Assembly (NCBI GenBank): GCA_963791235.1
Contig: CAWBRW010000009.1
Span: forward strand, 1-64,000
DNA: 64,000 bases
Direction of reading: 5' to 3'
Source: JALORV01 sp963791235
Lineage (GTDB): Bacteria > Pseudomonadota > Gammaproteobacteria > Burkholderiales > Burkholderiaceae_F
The position numbers and the translations under genes were made by a program. Shown one piece after another: positions 34,175-43,120 of the stretch (position 1 is the stretch's first letter; each line of letters starts with the position of its first letter). Under the pieces are notes generated by a model, which was not told the DNA's origin, ran no database searches, and saw only the letters and a program-made list of their open reading frames with translations.

Positions 34175-35878
34175 GTGCTGGATAGCTACCTGAAACGAGA
34201 CGCCGCCCGCCTGGACCTGGGTAATGCGGCACTGCGACAAACGTTGCTGCTCGCGCTCGCCTGCACCGTGGTGGTGGGGTTGCCGGTGCTCAGCATCTTC
34301 GCAAGCTTCATCGACGGCGCCGCCTCGGCGGAAACGCTACGGCATCTCGCAGCGACGATCATCCCCCAGGCGTTGCTTGAAACGGCGATCCTGAGCGTCG
34401 GTGTCGTCATCGGAGTCGTAACGCTCGGCGCGGCCACAGGATGGCTCGCTGCCACCTGCGAGTTTCCCGGCCGCCGGGTGTTCGAATGGGCGCTGTTGCT
34501 GCCGCTGGCGATGCCCGCCTACATCGTCGCTTACGCCTACACGGATGCGCTGCAGTTCGCCGGGCCGGTGCAGACCGCATTGCGCGAGGCCTTCGGCTGG
34601 CGCCGCGGCGACTACTGGTTTCCCGAAATCCGGTCGCTCGCCGGAGGAGCGTTCGTCTTCTCGGTCGTGCTGTATCCGTATGTCTATCTGCTGGCGCGCA
34701 CCGCGTTCCTGGCGCGCACGGCGTCGATGATCGACGCGGCACGCAGTCTCGGCCTGTCGCCTTGGCAGACCTGGTGGCACGTCAATATTCCGCTCGCTCG
34801 CCCGGCCATTGCGGCCGGTGCGCTGCTGGCGTTGATGGAAACCCTTGCCGACTACGGAGCCTCGGTCTACTTCGGACTGCAGACCTTCACGGTGGCGATC
34901 TATCGTGCCTGGTTCTCGCTCGGTGACCGCATGGCGGCGAGCCAGCTGGCCGCCGTGCTGCTGTTGCTGGTGCTTGGCATCCTCGTGCTTGAACGGCACG
35001 CACGTGGCCGGGCGCGGTTCTTCACTCCGACGGCAAGCCAGCGTCCGGCAGCGCGCGCGGTGCTGCACGGGGGCGCTGCAGTGGCGGCGTTTGCCGCATG
35101 CGTGTTGCCGGTGCTACTGGGCTTCGTGCTGCCGGTCGTTCTGTTGCTGCGCCTCCTGCTGCCGGCATGGAACACCGTTGACTGGTCGCGGTACCTGCAC
35201 TGGCTCGTCAATACCGTCGGGATCGCGATAGGCGGCGCCGCCATCGTGCTGATCACCGTGATGGGACTCGCGTACGCAGCGCGGGCGGCGGAGCGCGGTC
35301 TGCCAGCCTGGCTGGTGCGGGTGTCGGTGCGCCTGATGAGCCTGGGCTACGCACTGCCCGGTGCGGTGGTCGCCGTCGGCATCCTGATCCCGCTCGCGAC
35401 CTTCGACAACGCACTCGACGGCATGCTGAAAAACGCCATCGGCATTGGCACCGGGCTGCTGCTGACCGGCAGCGTCTTCGCGCTGCTCTACGGTTACCTG
35501 GTTCGTTACTTCGCCGTGGCCTATCAATCGGTCGAGGCCGGGCTGTCACGCATCACACCGACGATGGATGCCAGCGCGCGCAGCCTCGGCAGTTCGACGT
35601 TCGATACCTTCGTGCGCGTGCATCTGCCAATACTCGCGCCGTCGGTGCTGGCGGCGGTGTTGCTGGTCTTCGTCGACGTTATGAAGGAACTGCCCGCCAC
35701 GCTGGTGTTGCGTCCGTTCAATTTCGACACGCTCGCCGTGGTCGCCTACCAGTTGGCCGCGGATGAGCGACTTGCCGAGGCAGCGCTGCCGGCACTTACG
35801 ATCGTTGCCGTCGGCGTGCTGCCGGTCGTGCTGCTGTCCCGCGCGATCGCGCGCGCGGCGGGGCCGGGACACGCGTAG
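34175..35878 (+). CDS. fbpB: Ferric iron ABC transporter permease, fused two-domain FbpB type
   Basis: A 567-residue inner-membrane permease with about twelve helices, made of two homologous halves. Each half carries the EAA-type cytoplasmic loop contacting the ATPase: first half AARSLGLSPWQTWWHVNIPLARPA, second half ASARSLGSSTFDTFVRVHLPILAPS. This fused architecture is typical of FbpB/SfuB/AfuB iron(III) permeases. The start is a GTG at 34175 with GGAAG 8 bp upstream, overlapping the stop of a 14-codon leader frame (34131-34175). It forms one transporter with the divergent ATPase and probably the binding protein at 62487. Confidence 0.9.
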   Translation: MLDSYLKRDAARLDLGNAALRQTLLLALACTVVVGLPVLSIFASFIDGAASAETLRHLAATIIPQALLETAILSVGVVIGVVTLGAATGWLAATCEFPGRRVFEWALLLPLAMPAYIVAYAYTDALQFAGPVQTALREAFGWRRGDYWFPEIRSLAGGAFVFSVVLYPYVYLLARTAFLARTASMIDAARSLGLSPWQTWWHVNIPLARPAIAAGALLALMETLADYGASVYFGLQTFTVAIYRAWFSLGDRMAASQLAAVLLLLVLGILVLERHARGRARFFTPTASQRPAARAVLHGGAAVAAFAACVLPVLLGFVLPVVLLLRLLLPAWNTVDWSRYLHWLVNTVGIAIGGAAIVLITVMGLAYAARAAERGLPAWLVRVSVRLMSLGYALPGAVVAVGILIPLATFDNALDGMLKNAIGIGTGLLLTGSVFALLYGYLVRYFAVAYQSVEAGLSRITPTMDASARSLGSSTFDTFVRVHLPILAPSVLAAVLLVFVDVMKELPATLVLRPFNFDTLAVVAYQLAADERLAEAALPALTIVAVGVLPVVLLSRAIARAAGPGHA

Positions 35879-35914
35879 TACGCTTGCCGCCGTTTCTTGC
35901 GGAAGGTGGACGAC

Positions 35915-36610
35915 ATGGGTTACGTGATTGCCGCGCCGGCGCAGGCAGTGGTGCCGATCGACGGGTCGACGGACCTGTTTCCGGTGCATCGCATCTACTG
36001 TGTCGGCCGCAACTATGTCGATCACGCCAAGGAAATGGGGTTCTCCGAGCGTGAGGCGCCATTTTTCTTCATGAAGCCGGCGGATGCGGTGCTGCCGGTG
36101 CCCTTCGGCTCGACCGGGGAGATGCCGTACCCGGGAGAAACCGCCAATTTGCACCACGAGATCGAACTGGTGGTGGCCATCGGTCGCGGCGGACGCAGCA
36201 TCGCGCAGACTGATGCAGCGAAGCACATCTGGGGCTATGCGGTGGGCCTCGACATGACGCGACGCGACTTGCAGTTTGCATTGCGCGACAAGGGTCGGCC
36301 GTGGGATGTGTCGAAGGGCTTTGATCACTCCGCGCCGATATCGCCGCTGAAGCCGATTTCTGCAACCGGGGAGATCAACTCGGCGGCGATCTGGCTCGAG
36401 GTGAACGGCCAGAAGCGCCAGTCCAGCGATGTCGCAAAACTTATCTGGAACGTCAGCGAGACGATCGAACACCTGTCGAAGTTCTATGCGCTGGCGCCCG
36501 GTGACCTGATCTTCACCGGCACGCCGGAAGGTGTCGGCGCCGTGAAGCCGGGCGACCTGATGAGCGGCGGCATCGCGGGTATCGGCACATTGCAGGTCCG
36601 GGTGATCTGA
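35915..36610 (+). CDS. Fumarylacetoacetate hydrolase family protein (fumarylpyruvate hydrolase-like)
   Basis: A 231-residue single-domain FAH enzyme that would cleave a fumaryl-keto acid to fumarate plus pyruvate or acetoacetate. YCVGRNYVDHAKEMG opens the fold. HHEIELVVAIG provides metal-binding Glu82 and Glu84, GLDMTRRDLQ the metal-binding Asp, and IFTGTPEGVGAVKPGDLM the C-terminal signature. GGAAGGTGG before the ATG at 35915 fixes the start. The short form matches NagK/YcgM-type hydrolases of gentisate breakdown more than the two-domain tyrosine-pathway enzyme. The isomerase at 39488 and the TRAP genes between suggest one aromatic-acid module. Confidence 0.9.
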   Translation: MGYVIAAPAQAVVPIDGSTDLFPVHRIYCVGRNYVDHAKEMGFSEREAPFFFMKPADAVLPVPFGSTGEMPYPGETANLHHEIELVVAIGRGGRSIAQTDAAKHIWGYAVGLDMTRRDLQFALRDKGRPWDVSKGFDHSAPISPLKPISATGEINSAAIWLEVNGQKRQSSDVAKLIWNVSETIEHLSKFYALAPGDLIFTGTPEGVGAVKPGDLMSGGIAGIGTLQVRVI

Positions 36611-36623
36611 AGGCGGCGCTGCC

Positions 36624-37685
36624 ATGCTGCGTCGACGTCTGATCTTCTGTATCTGGTTGCTTGCACTGGCGCCCGTCATGGCGTTGGCGCAGGCGGCGGT
36701 CACGCTCAAGGTGCATCACTTCCTGCCGCCGGGCTCGACAACGCATGCAAAGATGATCGTGCCGTGGTGCGCCAAGATCGAAGCCGAGTCCAATGGCCGG
36801 TTGAAATGCCAGATCTTTCCGTCGATGCAACTGGGGGGCACTGCGCCGCAGCTCTATGACCAGGTGCGCGACGGCGTCGCGGATATCGTCTGGACGCTGC
36901 CGGGCTACAACGCCGGACGCTTCCCGTCGATGGAGGTGTTCGAGCTGCCGTTCATGATCACCGACGCGCATTCCGCGTCGCGTGCTGCCTGGCAGTTCTA
37001 CGAGAAGCACGGTCGCAATGAATTTCGCGAGGTGAGGCCGCTCGCGGTGCATGTCCACGATGCCGGTTACCTGCACACGCGTGAACGGCAGGTGCGCGTG
37101 CTCGAGGACTTCCGTGGCATGAAGCTGCGCGCGCCGACCCGCCAGACGAACAAGCTGCTTGCGGCGCTGGGCGCGACGCCGGTATCGATGCCCGTCACCG
37201 CGCTGGCTGATGCGATGAGCAAGGGGGTGCTGGATGGCGCGATGGTGCCGTGGGAGGTCGTGCCGGCGGTCAAGGTTCAGGAGGTTGCACGATTCCATAC
37301 CGAGACTGATCCCAATGTGCCGGCGCTGTACACGGCAGTGTTCCTGTTCGCGATGAACCCCAAGACCTATGCCGGCCTGCCCGATGACCTCAAGGCGATC
37401 ATCGATCGCAATTCCGGCCTGGACCTCTCGTCCCAGCTCGGGAGTTTGTGGGACGAGCAGAAGGCGTCGGCGCGAAAACTGGCGACGGATCGCGGCAATA
37501 CCGTCATCGTCGTGCCTGCCGCTGAACTGGCGCGCTGGCAGCGAGCCGCGCAGCCGGTCGCGACCGAGTGGGTGTCGGACATGAAACGCCGGCAGATCGA
37601 TGGCGACGCGCTGCTGGCAGACGCCCGCGCGCTGCTCGCTCGAAGCGCCGCGCCGTCCTCGCCGACGCCGCGCGCCGGCAAGTAG
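36624..37685 (+). CDS. dctP: TRAP transporter substrate-binding protein, DctP family
   Basis: A 353-residue periplasmic receptor of a tripartite ATP-independent transporter for an organic acid. A signal peptide (LIFCIWLLALAPVMALAQA) is followed by the DctP fold. LRAPTRQTNKLLAALGATPVSMP contains the conserved Arg that binds a substrate carboxylate, and ADAMSKGVLDGAMVPWEVV follows. It is a little longer than usual at the C-terminus. It lies 13 bp after the FAH gene and directly abuts dctQ, so the module is one operon. Substrate is unknown; an aromatic-derived or dicarboxylic acid is likely from context. Confidence 0.92.
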   Translation: MLRRRLIFCIWLLALAPVMALAQAAVTLKVHHFLPPGSTTHAKMIVPWCAKIEAESNGRLKCQIFPSMQLGGTAPQLYDQVRDGVADIVWTLPGYNAGRFPSMEVFELPFMITDAHSASRAAWQFYEKHGRNEFREVRPLAVHVHDAGYLHTRERQVRVLEDFRGMKLRAPTRQTNKLLAALGATPVSMPVTALADAMSKGVLDGAMVPWEVVPAVKVQEVARFHTETDPNVPALYTAVFLFAMNPKTYAGLPDDLKAIIDRNSGLDLSSQLGSLWDEQKASARKLATDRGNTVIVVPAAELARWQRAAQPVATEWVSDMKRRQIDGDALLADARALLARSAAPSSPTPRAGK

Positions 37686-38159
37686 ATGTGGCGCGCGATC
37701 CGCGCGGCCGCCGTTGCGTTCGCGCTGGTCGGCGGTGCAGTGCTCCTGCTGGTTGCGGCGGTCACGGTGGTCTCGGTCGGCGGGCGTTGGTTGCTTTCGA
37801 CGCCGGTACTCGGTGACGTCGAGCTGGTTCAGCTCGGTACCGCTGCCGCCCTGGCGCTGTTCCTGCCGTATTGCCAGCTGCATGGCAGCCACCTGATCGT
37901 CGACATCTTCACGGCGCGGACGACGACGTCGGCGCAGCGACGGCTCGATCGCATAGCGCAGGGACTCGCGGCGGTGGTGCTGGGTCTGCTGGCGGCGCGG
38001 GCCGGGGCCGGCGTACTCGACCTGCGCGCGGCGGGTGAAACCTCGATGGTCCTCGGGATGCCGCTGTGGCTCGCCTATGCGGTCATGGTTCCGTCCCTCG
38101 CGCTCGCTGCGCTGATCGCGCTGGCACGCGCCTGGCGGCGCGAATCGGATGCCGGGTGA
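37686..38159 (+). CDS. dctQ: TRAP transporter small permease, DctQ family
   Basis: A 157-residue four-helix membrane subunit. The first hydrophobic segment covers roughly residues 10-30, and the conserved region TPVLGDVELVQLGTAAALALFLPYCQLHGSHLIVD lies near 40-75. MVLGMPLWLAYAVMVPSLALAALIAL follows. The ATG directly follows the dctP stop, and the TGA overlaps the dctM start (TGATG). The short form is separate from DctM here, not fused. Confidence 0.9.
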   Translation: MWRAIRAAAVAFALVGGAVLLLVAAVTVVSVGGRWLLSTPVLGDVELVQLGTAAALALFLPYCQLHGSHLIVDIFTARTTTSAQRRLDRIAQGLAAVVLGLLAARAGAGVLDLRAAGETSMVLGMPLWLAYAVMVPSLALAALIALARAWRRESDAG

Positions 38160-39478
38160 TGTCGGCATGGTCTGCGTTGCTGCTGTTCGGCGCGATGCTT
38201 GCGCTGATGGCGCTGCGCCTGCCGGTGTGGGCCGCGATGTTCATTCCGGGAGCCGTCGGCTACGTCGTGCTGTCGGGCGCAAACGCGTGGCTGGCGTATC
38301 TCAAGGGCATGGCGTTCGCACGTTTCTCGATCTACGACCTGTCGGTCATTCCGCTGTTCCTGCTGATGGGCCAGCTCGCCACCCAGGGGGGCCTATCGAG
38401 TGCATTGTTCCGCGCGGCCGCCAGCTTCGTCGGGCACTGGCGCGGTGGCCTGGCGCAGGCCGCCGTGCTGGCCAGCGCCGCATTCGGCTCGGTGTGCGGA
38501 TCGTCGGTCGCCACTGCGGCGACGATCGCGCAGGCGGCGTTGCCTGAGATGCGGCGATACCGGTACGACGGCGGCTTTGCCGTCGCCAGCCTCGCTGCCG
38601 GCGGAACGCTGGGCATCCTGATCCCGCCGTCGGTCGTGCTGGTGCTTTATGCCATCGTCACCGAACAGAACATCGCGCGCTTGTTTGCCGCTGCTCTGCT
38701 GCCGGGCGTGCTTGCTGCGGCACTGTACTGCGTTGCCATTGCGCTGCTGATGCGGCGGAAACCCGAACTCGGGCCTGCCGAGCCGCGTGTTCCCTGGCCG
38801 CAGCGCCGGGCGACACTCGGTGGCGTGCTGCCCGTGCTGGTGATCTTTGCCATCGTGCTAGGTGGCATCTACGGCGGAGTCTTCACCGCCACCGAGGGTG
38901 CAGCGATTGGCGTCGCCCTTACCGGACTCGCCGGTGTGCTGCGTAGAGAGTTGACGGCAGCAGGCCTGAGAACGGCGCTGCTGGCGACCGCGGAGACCTC
39001 CGGCGTCATCTTCATGATCTTCCTCGGCGCCGACATGCTGAACGGAGCGCTGGCGCTGACCCAGTTTCCTGCCCATGCGGCCGAGGCCATCGGCGCGCTT
39101 CCTTGGCCGCCGCTGCTGGTGCTGGCGCTGGTGCTGCTCTTCTACATCGTCCTCGGTGGAGTGATGGACGAGCTGTCGATGCTGCTGCTGACACTGCCGG
39201 TCGTCTTCCCCGCAGTGATGCAGCTCGAACTCTTCGGGCTGGCGCCGGAGGCGAAGGCGATCTGGTTCGGCGTGCTGCTGCTGACCGTCGTCAATATCGG
39301 CCTCATCGCTCCGCCGGTTGGCCTGAACGTCTATGTTGTCGTTGCGCTGGCGCGTGACGTGCCGGTCGCGCAGGCCTACCGGCACGTGGGGGCCTTCCTC
39401 GCGGCCGACGCGGTGCGGCTCACGTTGCTGCTGCTCGTGCCGCCGCTGTCACTGTGGCTGGTGCAATTTGTTCAATAA
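38159..39478 (+). CDS. dctM: TRAP transporter large permease, DctM family
   Basis: A 439-residue permease of about twelve helices that drives sodium-coupled uptake with DctP and DctQ. It has ASAAFGSVCGSSVATAATIAQAALPEM, GGTLGILIPPSVVLVLYAIVTEQNIARLFAAALLPG and VNIGLIAPPVGLNVYVV, all diagnostic of DctM. ATG at 38159 gives MSAWSALLLF and shares one base with the dctQ stop. Length is normal. Confidence 0.94.
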   Translation: MSAWSALLLFGAMLALMALRLPVWAAMFIPGAVGYVVLSGANAWLAYLKGMAFARFSIYDLSVIPLFLLMGQLATQGGLSSALFRAAASFVGHWRGGLAQAAVLASAAFGSVCGSSVATAATIAQAALPEMRRYRYDGGFAVASLAAGGTLGILIPPSVVLVLYAIVTEQNIARLFAAALLPGVLAAALYCVAIALLMRRKPELGPAEPRVPWPQRRATLGGVLPVLVIFAIVLGGIYGGVFTATEGAAIGVALTGLAGVLRRELTAAGLRTALLATAETSGVIFMIFLGADMLNGALALTQFPAHAAEAIGALPWPPLLVLALVLLFYIVLGGVMDELSMLLLTLPVVFPAVMQLELFGLAPEAKAIWFGVLLLTVVNIGLIAPPVGLNVYVVVALARDVPVAQAYRHVGAFLAADAVRLTLLLLVPPLSLWLVQFVQ

Positions 39479-39487
39479 GGTGGTCGC

Positions 39488-40135
39488 ATGCTGAAGCTCT
39501 ACAACTATTACCGCAGTTCGGCCTCGTTCCGAGTGCGGATTGCGCTGAACCTCAAGGGACTGAACTACGACTACGTCCCGGTGCACCTGACCAAAGGCGG
39601 AGGCCAGCAGTTCGCGCCAGAGTTCAAGTCGCTCAATGCGGACGCGCTGATCCCTGTCCTGGACGACGACGGCCGCGTGCTCACGCAGTCGCTGGCGATC
39701 ATCGAGTACCTCGACGAGACCCATCCCGAGCCGCCGCTGCTGCCGACGTCGCCCGCCGACCGCGCCTATGTGCGCGGCTTCGCACTGACGATCGCCTGCG
39801 AAATCCACCCGCTGAACAACCTTCGCGTATTGCGCTACCTCGTGAAGGAACTGGGCGCCAGCGAGGACAGGAAGAACACCTGGTACCGCCACTGGGTCGA
39901 GCAGGGCCTGGCGGCACTTGAAGCGCGGGTGGTTGCCGAGCGGCGCAGCGGCCGCCATGTGCTAGGCGACCAGGTGGGCATCGCCGACGTCGTGCTGGTG
40001 CCGCAGGTGTTCAATGCCAAGCGCTTTGACTGTCGGCTGGATCACGTGCCGACATTGATGCGCATCTTCGATCACTGCATGGAGCTGCCGGCCTTCGCCG
40101 ATGCGCAGCCGTCGCGCCAGCCGGACGCGGAATGA
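39488..40135 (+). CDS. maiA: Maleylacetoacetate / maleylpyruvate isomerase, zeta-class GST
   Basis: A 215-residue glutathione-dependent cis-trans isomerase. LYNYYRSSASFRVRIALNLKG carries the zeta-class SSxS motif (10-13) that binds glutathione. HLTKGGGQQFAPEF, LTQSLAIIEYLDETHPEPPLLP, EIHPLNNLRVLRYL and VGIADVVLVPQVFNA are all typical. It would make the fumaryl compound cleaved by the FAH enzyme at 35915. Whether the substrate is maleylacetoacetate (homogentisate route) or maleylpyruvate (gentisate route) cannot be told; no ring-cleaving dioxygenase is in the window. It lies 9 bp after dctM. Confidence 0.93.
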   Translation: MLKLYNYYRSSASFRVRIALNLKGLNYDYVPVHLTKGGGQQFAPEFKSLNADALIPVLDDDGRVLTQSLAIIEYLDETHPEPPLLPTSPADRAYVRGFALTIACEIHPLNNLRVLRYLVKELGASEDRKNTWYRHWVEQGLAALEARVVAERRSGRHVLGDQVGIADVVLVPQVFNAKRFDCRLDHVPTLMRIFDHCMELPAFADAQPSRQPDAE

Positions 40136-40372
40136 CTTGCCGTCTGTGCTCTCGCTATGAGCAATCGCGGAAGACGGTTCGCGACCCCGAGCAGACATGC
40201 TTGTCGCCGTACAGCGGACGCGAATTTGACGCCGACAGCAGACGTTTAACGGCTCGGTGCTCACCTGCGCGGCCCAGCGGCCCCCAGCGCCGAAGCAAAC
40301 CCTGACGCCACCACGCTACGATGCAGCGCCACTGGGCCGCGACAAGTGCAGCACATTGAGGGTCGGCGCCGA
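40136..40372. other. Non-coding stretch at the left edge of an accessory region
   Basis: No gene, terminator or clear repeat was found in these 237 bp between the convergent maiA and methyltransferase genes. Confidence 0.5.
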
Positions 40373-41191
40373 CTATCGCTCCGGCATCCGTCCCCACGTC
40401 TGAAGGAAGAGAGAGGAGACGACCAGTGTGGAGGGATTCTCCAGGTGCTGCCTTAGTGCCGCCATGAGCTCATCGAGCTCAGCTTCCGCAATCAGCTCCT
40501 TCTCCAGGATCCGACTCCGCGCGTTCTCGACGAACTCGAGCAACAGCATGCGACGTGCGTGGCCTAGGGGATACACGTGAACCAGCGGATTCACACGGAT
40601 ATCGAGGAGGCCCAACTCTCGCAGCATGCGCGGCATCCGGAGACCGATAGACCGATCAATGCCGTTCATCTCCGCATAGGTGTTCAGCACCTGCAAGAGA
40701 CGTGTCTGAGCGGCGAGAGGAGGATCGCATCGTTGCGTCGTTGAATCCGGCTCATGGAGGGCGATGACGCCGCCAGGCCTCAGAAGACGGATCATCTCTG
40801 CAACGATCTCCTCCGGTCGCGGCACGTTCACAAGAACCAGGCGCGCCGTTGCGAGATCGAACGTCTTCTCGGGAAGTGCTGTGGCGCGAGCATCCGCATC
40901 AAGGACTTCTACGTTCATCAACTGGCTGTCGGAGACGAAGTGCCGGGCGCGTTCCACTTGCTCGGTACTTCGTTCCACCCCGACTACCCTTCCCGAGGCA
41001 CCGACGCGCTTGGAGAGAAGACCGAGGCAGCCTCGCGGGCCGCAGCCGATCTCGATCACTCGCCACCCCTCACGAACGCCAATCTGCTCGAATAGCCATT
41101 CTGATTCGTGAGCGAGCTGGTGCGATTGTTGCTCCAGTCGTTCTTGCTCGGCCTGTCGGTAGCCGAGAAGATACGGATCCGGCTTGCTCAC
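40373..41191 (-). CDS. Class I SAM-dependent methyltransferase
   Basis: A 272-residue methyltransferase of unknown substrate. Motif I is VIEIGCGPRGCLGLLSKRV (about 45-63). VVGVERSTEQVERAR places the acidic residue that holds the SAM ribose, and FDLATARLVLVNVPRPEEIVAEMIRLLRPGGVIALHEPD gives motifs IV to VI. The C-terminal 100 residues are helical and may form the acceptor pocket. It resembles UbiE/Coq5-like small-molecule methyltransferases. By eye its codon use is less GC-rich than flanking genes, which could mean transfer; this was not computed. Confidence 0.85.
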   Translation of the reverse strand: MSKPDPYLLGYRQAEQERLEQQSHQLAHESEWLFEQIGVREGWRVIEIGCGPRGCLGLLSKRVGASGRVVGVERSTEQVERARHFVSDSQLMNVEVLDADARATALPEKTFDLATARLVLVNVPRPEEIVAEMIRLLRPGGVIALHEPDSTTQRCDPPLAAQTRLLQVLNTYAEMNGIDRSIGLRMPRMLRELGLLDIRVNPLVHVYPLGHARRMLLLEFVENARSRILEKELIAEAELDELMAALRQHLENPSTLVVSSLFLQTWGRMPER

Positions 41192-41333
41192 TTTGATGCT
41201 CCAGAAGCAGTGTGCACTCTGCGACCGCCCATCCGTTGGCCATGAGCCGCGGTCGGAAACCTGCGAAGCAGACTGGAGGGCGTCCGCCCGATGGAGGGGT
41301 TGCGCATTTCCTTCTGCGCCTGCATGACCGGCT

Positions 41334-42299
41334 TCATTTGACCAAACCGGTCTTCCTGGCGATCTCGCCTACCCGCTTGAACTCCGCGCGGATCTCGGCC
41401 GCGGTCTGCTCGGGTGTGGCGTAGCTCTGCAAGATGCCGAGCGACGCCAGTCTTGCCGTGATAGCGGGTGCTTTGACCGCCTGTTCGATCGCGCCGACGA
41501 GGGCTTTCCTCGCGTCTTCGGGGATCCCTGCAGGCGCGAGAAAGCTGAACCAGATGCCGAACAGTTCCTCTTGATAGCCGAGCTCGCGCATCGTGGGTAT
41601 GTCGACAAACTCGGGAAACCGGCTCGAAGCGACGAGGCCCCGGAACGCCCCTGACTTGATGTGAGCGCTCAGCGCACCGAGCGACAGCACGACTCCTTCG
41701 ATGTGTTCTCCGCGCAATGCGACGATGGCGGGGGCAGCGCCGGTATAGGGAACCGGCACGAGCTCCGAGCCTGTTAGCGCGTTGATCAATTGCACGCAGA
41801 AGTCACCGACTGAGCCGGAGCCAGGGTGACCAATGCGCACATGGCCCGGATTCTTCTTCGAGTATTCGATGAACTCTGCGAAGTTTCTGTACGGTGCGTC
41901 GCTGCGCACGACGAGGATGGTCGGCGTGCGTGAGGCGGTGCCGAGTGGCACTAGATCCCGGAGCGCATCGTAGGTGACTGATTTTGGGTCGAGAACGGCA
42001 CGAAAGGTGAGCGCGCTATTTTGCGCAAACAGAATCGTGTGACCGTCTTTCCTGGCCTGGACGACGGCGTTGGTGCCGACCGCGCCCCCAGCGCCGGGAC
42101 GATTGATCGAGAGCACCGGTGTCTTCAGCAGTCTCGAGATCTCTTCACCAAGGGCGCGCGCGGCAATGTCTGCAGCGTCACCCGGGGCAAGCGGAACCAC
42201 GAGACTTATCGGGCCGGTAGGAAACGGCTGGGCCTGGGCGGCGGCCGGCAGCCAGATGAGCGCGCAGGCGAGAAGAGTGCGCTGCGCAAACCGGTTCAT
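41334..42299 (-). CDS. Tripartite tricarboxylate transporter (Bug family) substrate-binding protein
   Basis: A 321-residue periplasmic receptor. A signal peptide (RTLLACALIWLPAAAQAQP) leads into the Bug fold: PISLVVPLAPGDAADIAARAL, VLSINRPGAGGAVGTNAVVQARKDGHTILFA, GHPGSGSVGDFCVQLI and VPYTGAAPAIVALRGEHI. No TctA or TctB membrane genes are nearby, so it is an orphan, as most Bug proteins of Burkholderiales-type genomes are. The ATG at 42299 gives the signal peptide; a longer frame upstream is not needed. GGAAG lies about 9 nt before it. Substrate is unknown. Confidence 0.9.
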   Translation of the reverse strand: MNRFAQRTLLACALIWLPAAAQAQPFPTGPISLVVPLAPGDAADIAARALGEEISRLLKTPVLSINRPGAGGAVGTNAVVQARKDGHTILFAQNSALTFRAVLDPKSVTYDALRDLVPLGTASRTPTILVVRSDAPYRNFAEFIEYSKKNPGHVRIGHPGSGSVGDFCVQLINALTGSELVPVPYTGAAPAIVALRGEHIEGVVLSLGALSAHIKSGAFRGLVASSRFPEFVDIPTMRELGYQEELFGIWFSFLAPAGIPEDARKALVGAIEQAVKAPAITARLASLGILQSYATPEQTAAEIRAEFKRVGEIARKTGLVK

Positions 42300-42679
42300 G
42301 ACGAAGATCTTCCCATGGAAGCGTTGAGTTCCCGCCGATTTCGTCATCGCAACTGCGAGCGGGAACGTTGATGCGGTATGTCGAGGCGACGCGTCAGCGA
42401 TTGGTCAGGAGTGGGGACGCACAAATTCAGACGTTCGCGCAAAGGAACGTCGATGGCTGCCCAAATAGCCAACACCCACGCGCTGCGATCGCGATTCAGT
42501 GAGTAGCGTTCCCAGTGTCGGCGCAACGTCATCGGCGAGTTCGGCCGGTTGGTGTCCACGAAGGCAATTGCCAAGCGAAACAATGAGTCCGGAGTGTGGT
42601 TGGTGCTTCCCAGACGTACTTCTCGATGCAGCGATTCTTGATGAAGACCGTCAGGTCCGCAGTTGGCCGAGAGCTCCCA
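42300..42679. other. Gap holding one doubtful minus-strand reading frame
   Basis: The only candidate in this gap is a 79-codon minus-strand frame (42344-42583) opening at a TTG. Its translation (including RLAIAFVDTNRPNSPMTLRRHWERYS and SAWVLAIWAAIDVPLRERLNL) looks protein-like, and the frame stays open about 100 nt upstream without a start codon. It may be the tail of a broken gene. I do not recognise it. Confidence 0.35.
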
Positions 42680-43120
42680 CTATCTGCTGGCCGACTGCCG
42701 GGAGACGATGCTCACAGTCAGGTTGCTTGCGCAGACGAGTTGGCCCGAATCGTTGGCGATCCGGATCTCCCACAGGTGGACGGTCCGTCCTAGGTGCAGC
42801 GCACGGGCGACTCCTTGGACAAGCCCCTCACGCACTCCCCGCACATGATTCGCACTGATCTGAATACCGACGGGTAGAAACGCGCTGTCGTCCACACAGT
42901 GGTGCGCCGCTGCGCTGCCAAGCGTCTCGGCAAGGGCCACGGACACGCCGCCGTGCAGCAGCCCGTAAGGCTGGATGGTTCTCGCATCGACATGCATCCG
43001 CGCACTTATCCAGTCGTCGCCAACTTCCACGAATTCGATGCCGAGGTGTTCGATCGCTGTTCCGCGCGCCATGGCCTGCAGCGCGGCGGGTGTGGGACGA
43101 CGATGCCAGATCGCTGCCAT
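42680..43120 (-). CDS. Hotdog-fold thioesterase, PaaI/YdiI family
   Basis: A 146-residue acyl-CoA thioesterase. YGLLHGGVSVALAETLGSAAA carries the catalytic His56-Gly-Gly and Glu65 in the arrangement seen in E. coli YdiI (MenI) and PaaI. A following ISANHVRGVREGLVQGVARALHLGRTVHLWEIRI completes the hotdog sheet. Such enzymes hydrolyse aromatic or short acyl-CoA thioesters; the substrate here is not known. It is isolated, with no clear operon partner. Confidence 0.9.
   Translation of the reverse strand: MAAIWHRRPTPAALQAMARGTAIEHLGIEFVEVGDDWISARMHVDARTIQPYGLLHGGVSVALAETLGSAAAHHCVDDSAFLPVGIQISANHVRGVREGLVQGVARALHLGRTVHLWEIRIANDSGQLVCASNLTVSIVSRQSASR

Noticed and set aside
36513..38168. A 551-codon minus-strand open frame opposite the TRAP genes
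   Set aside because: It crosses three well-supported plus-strand genes and its translation is Arg/Gln/His-rich low-complexity sequence.
42344..42583. Minus-strand 79-codon frame beside the Bug receptor
   Set aside because: It is protein-like but has only a TTG start, no ribosome-binding site and an open upstream frame without a start; noted as a possible remnant, not called a gene.
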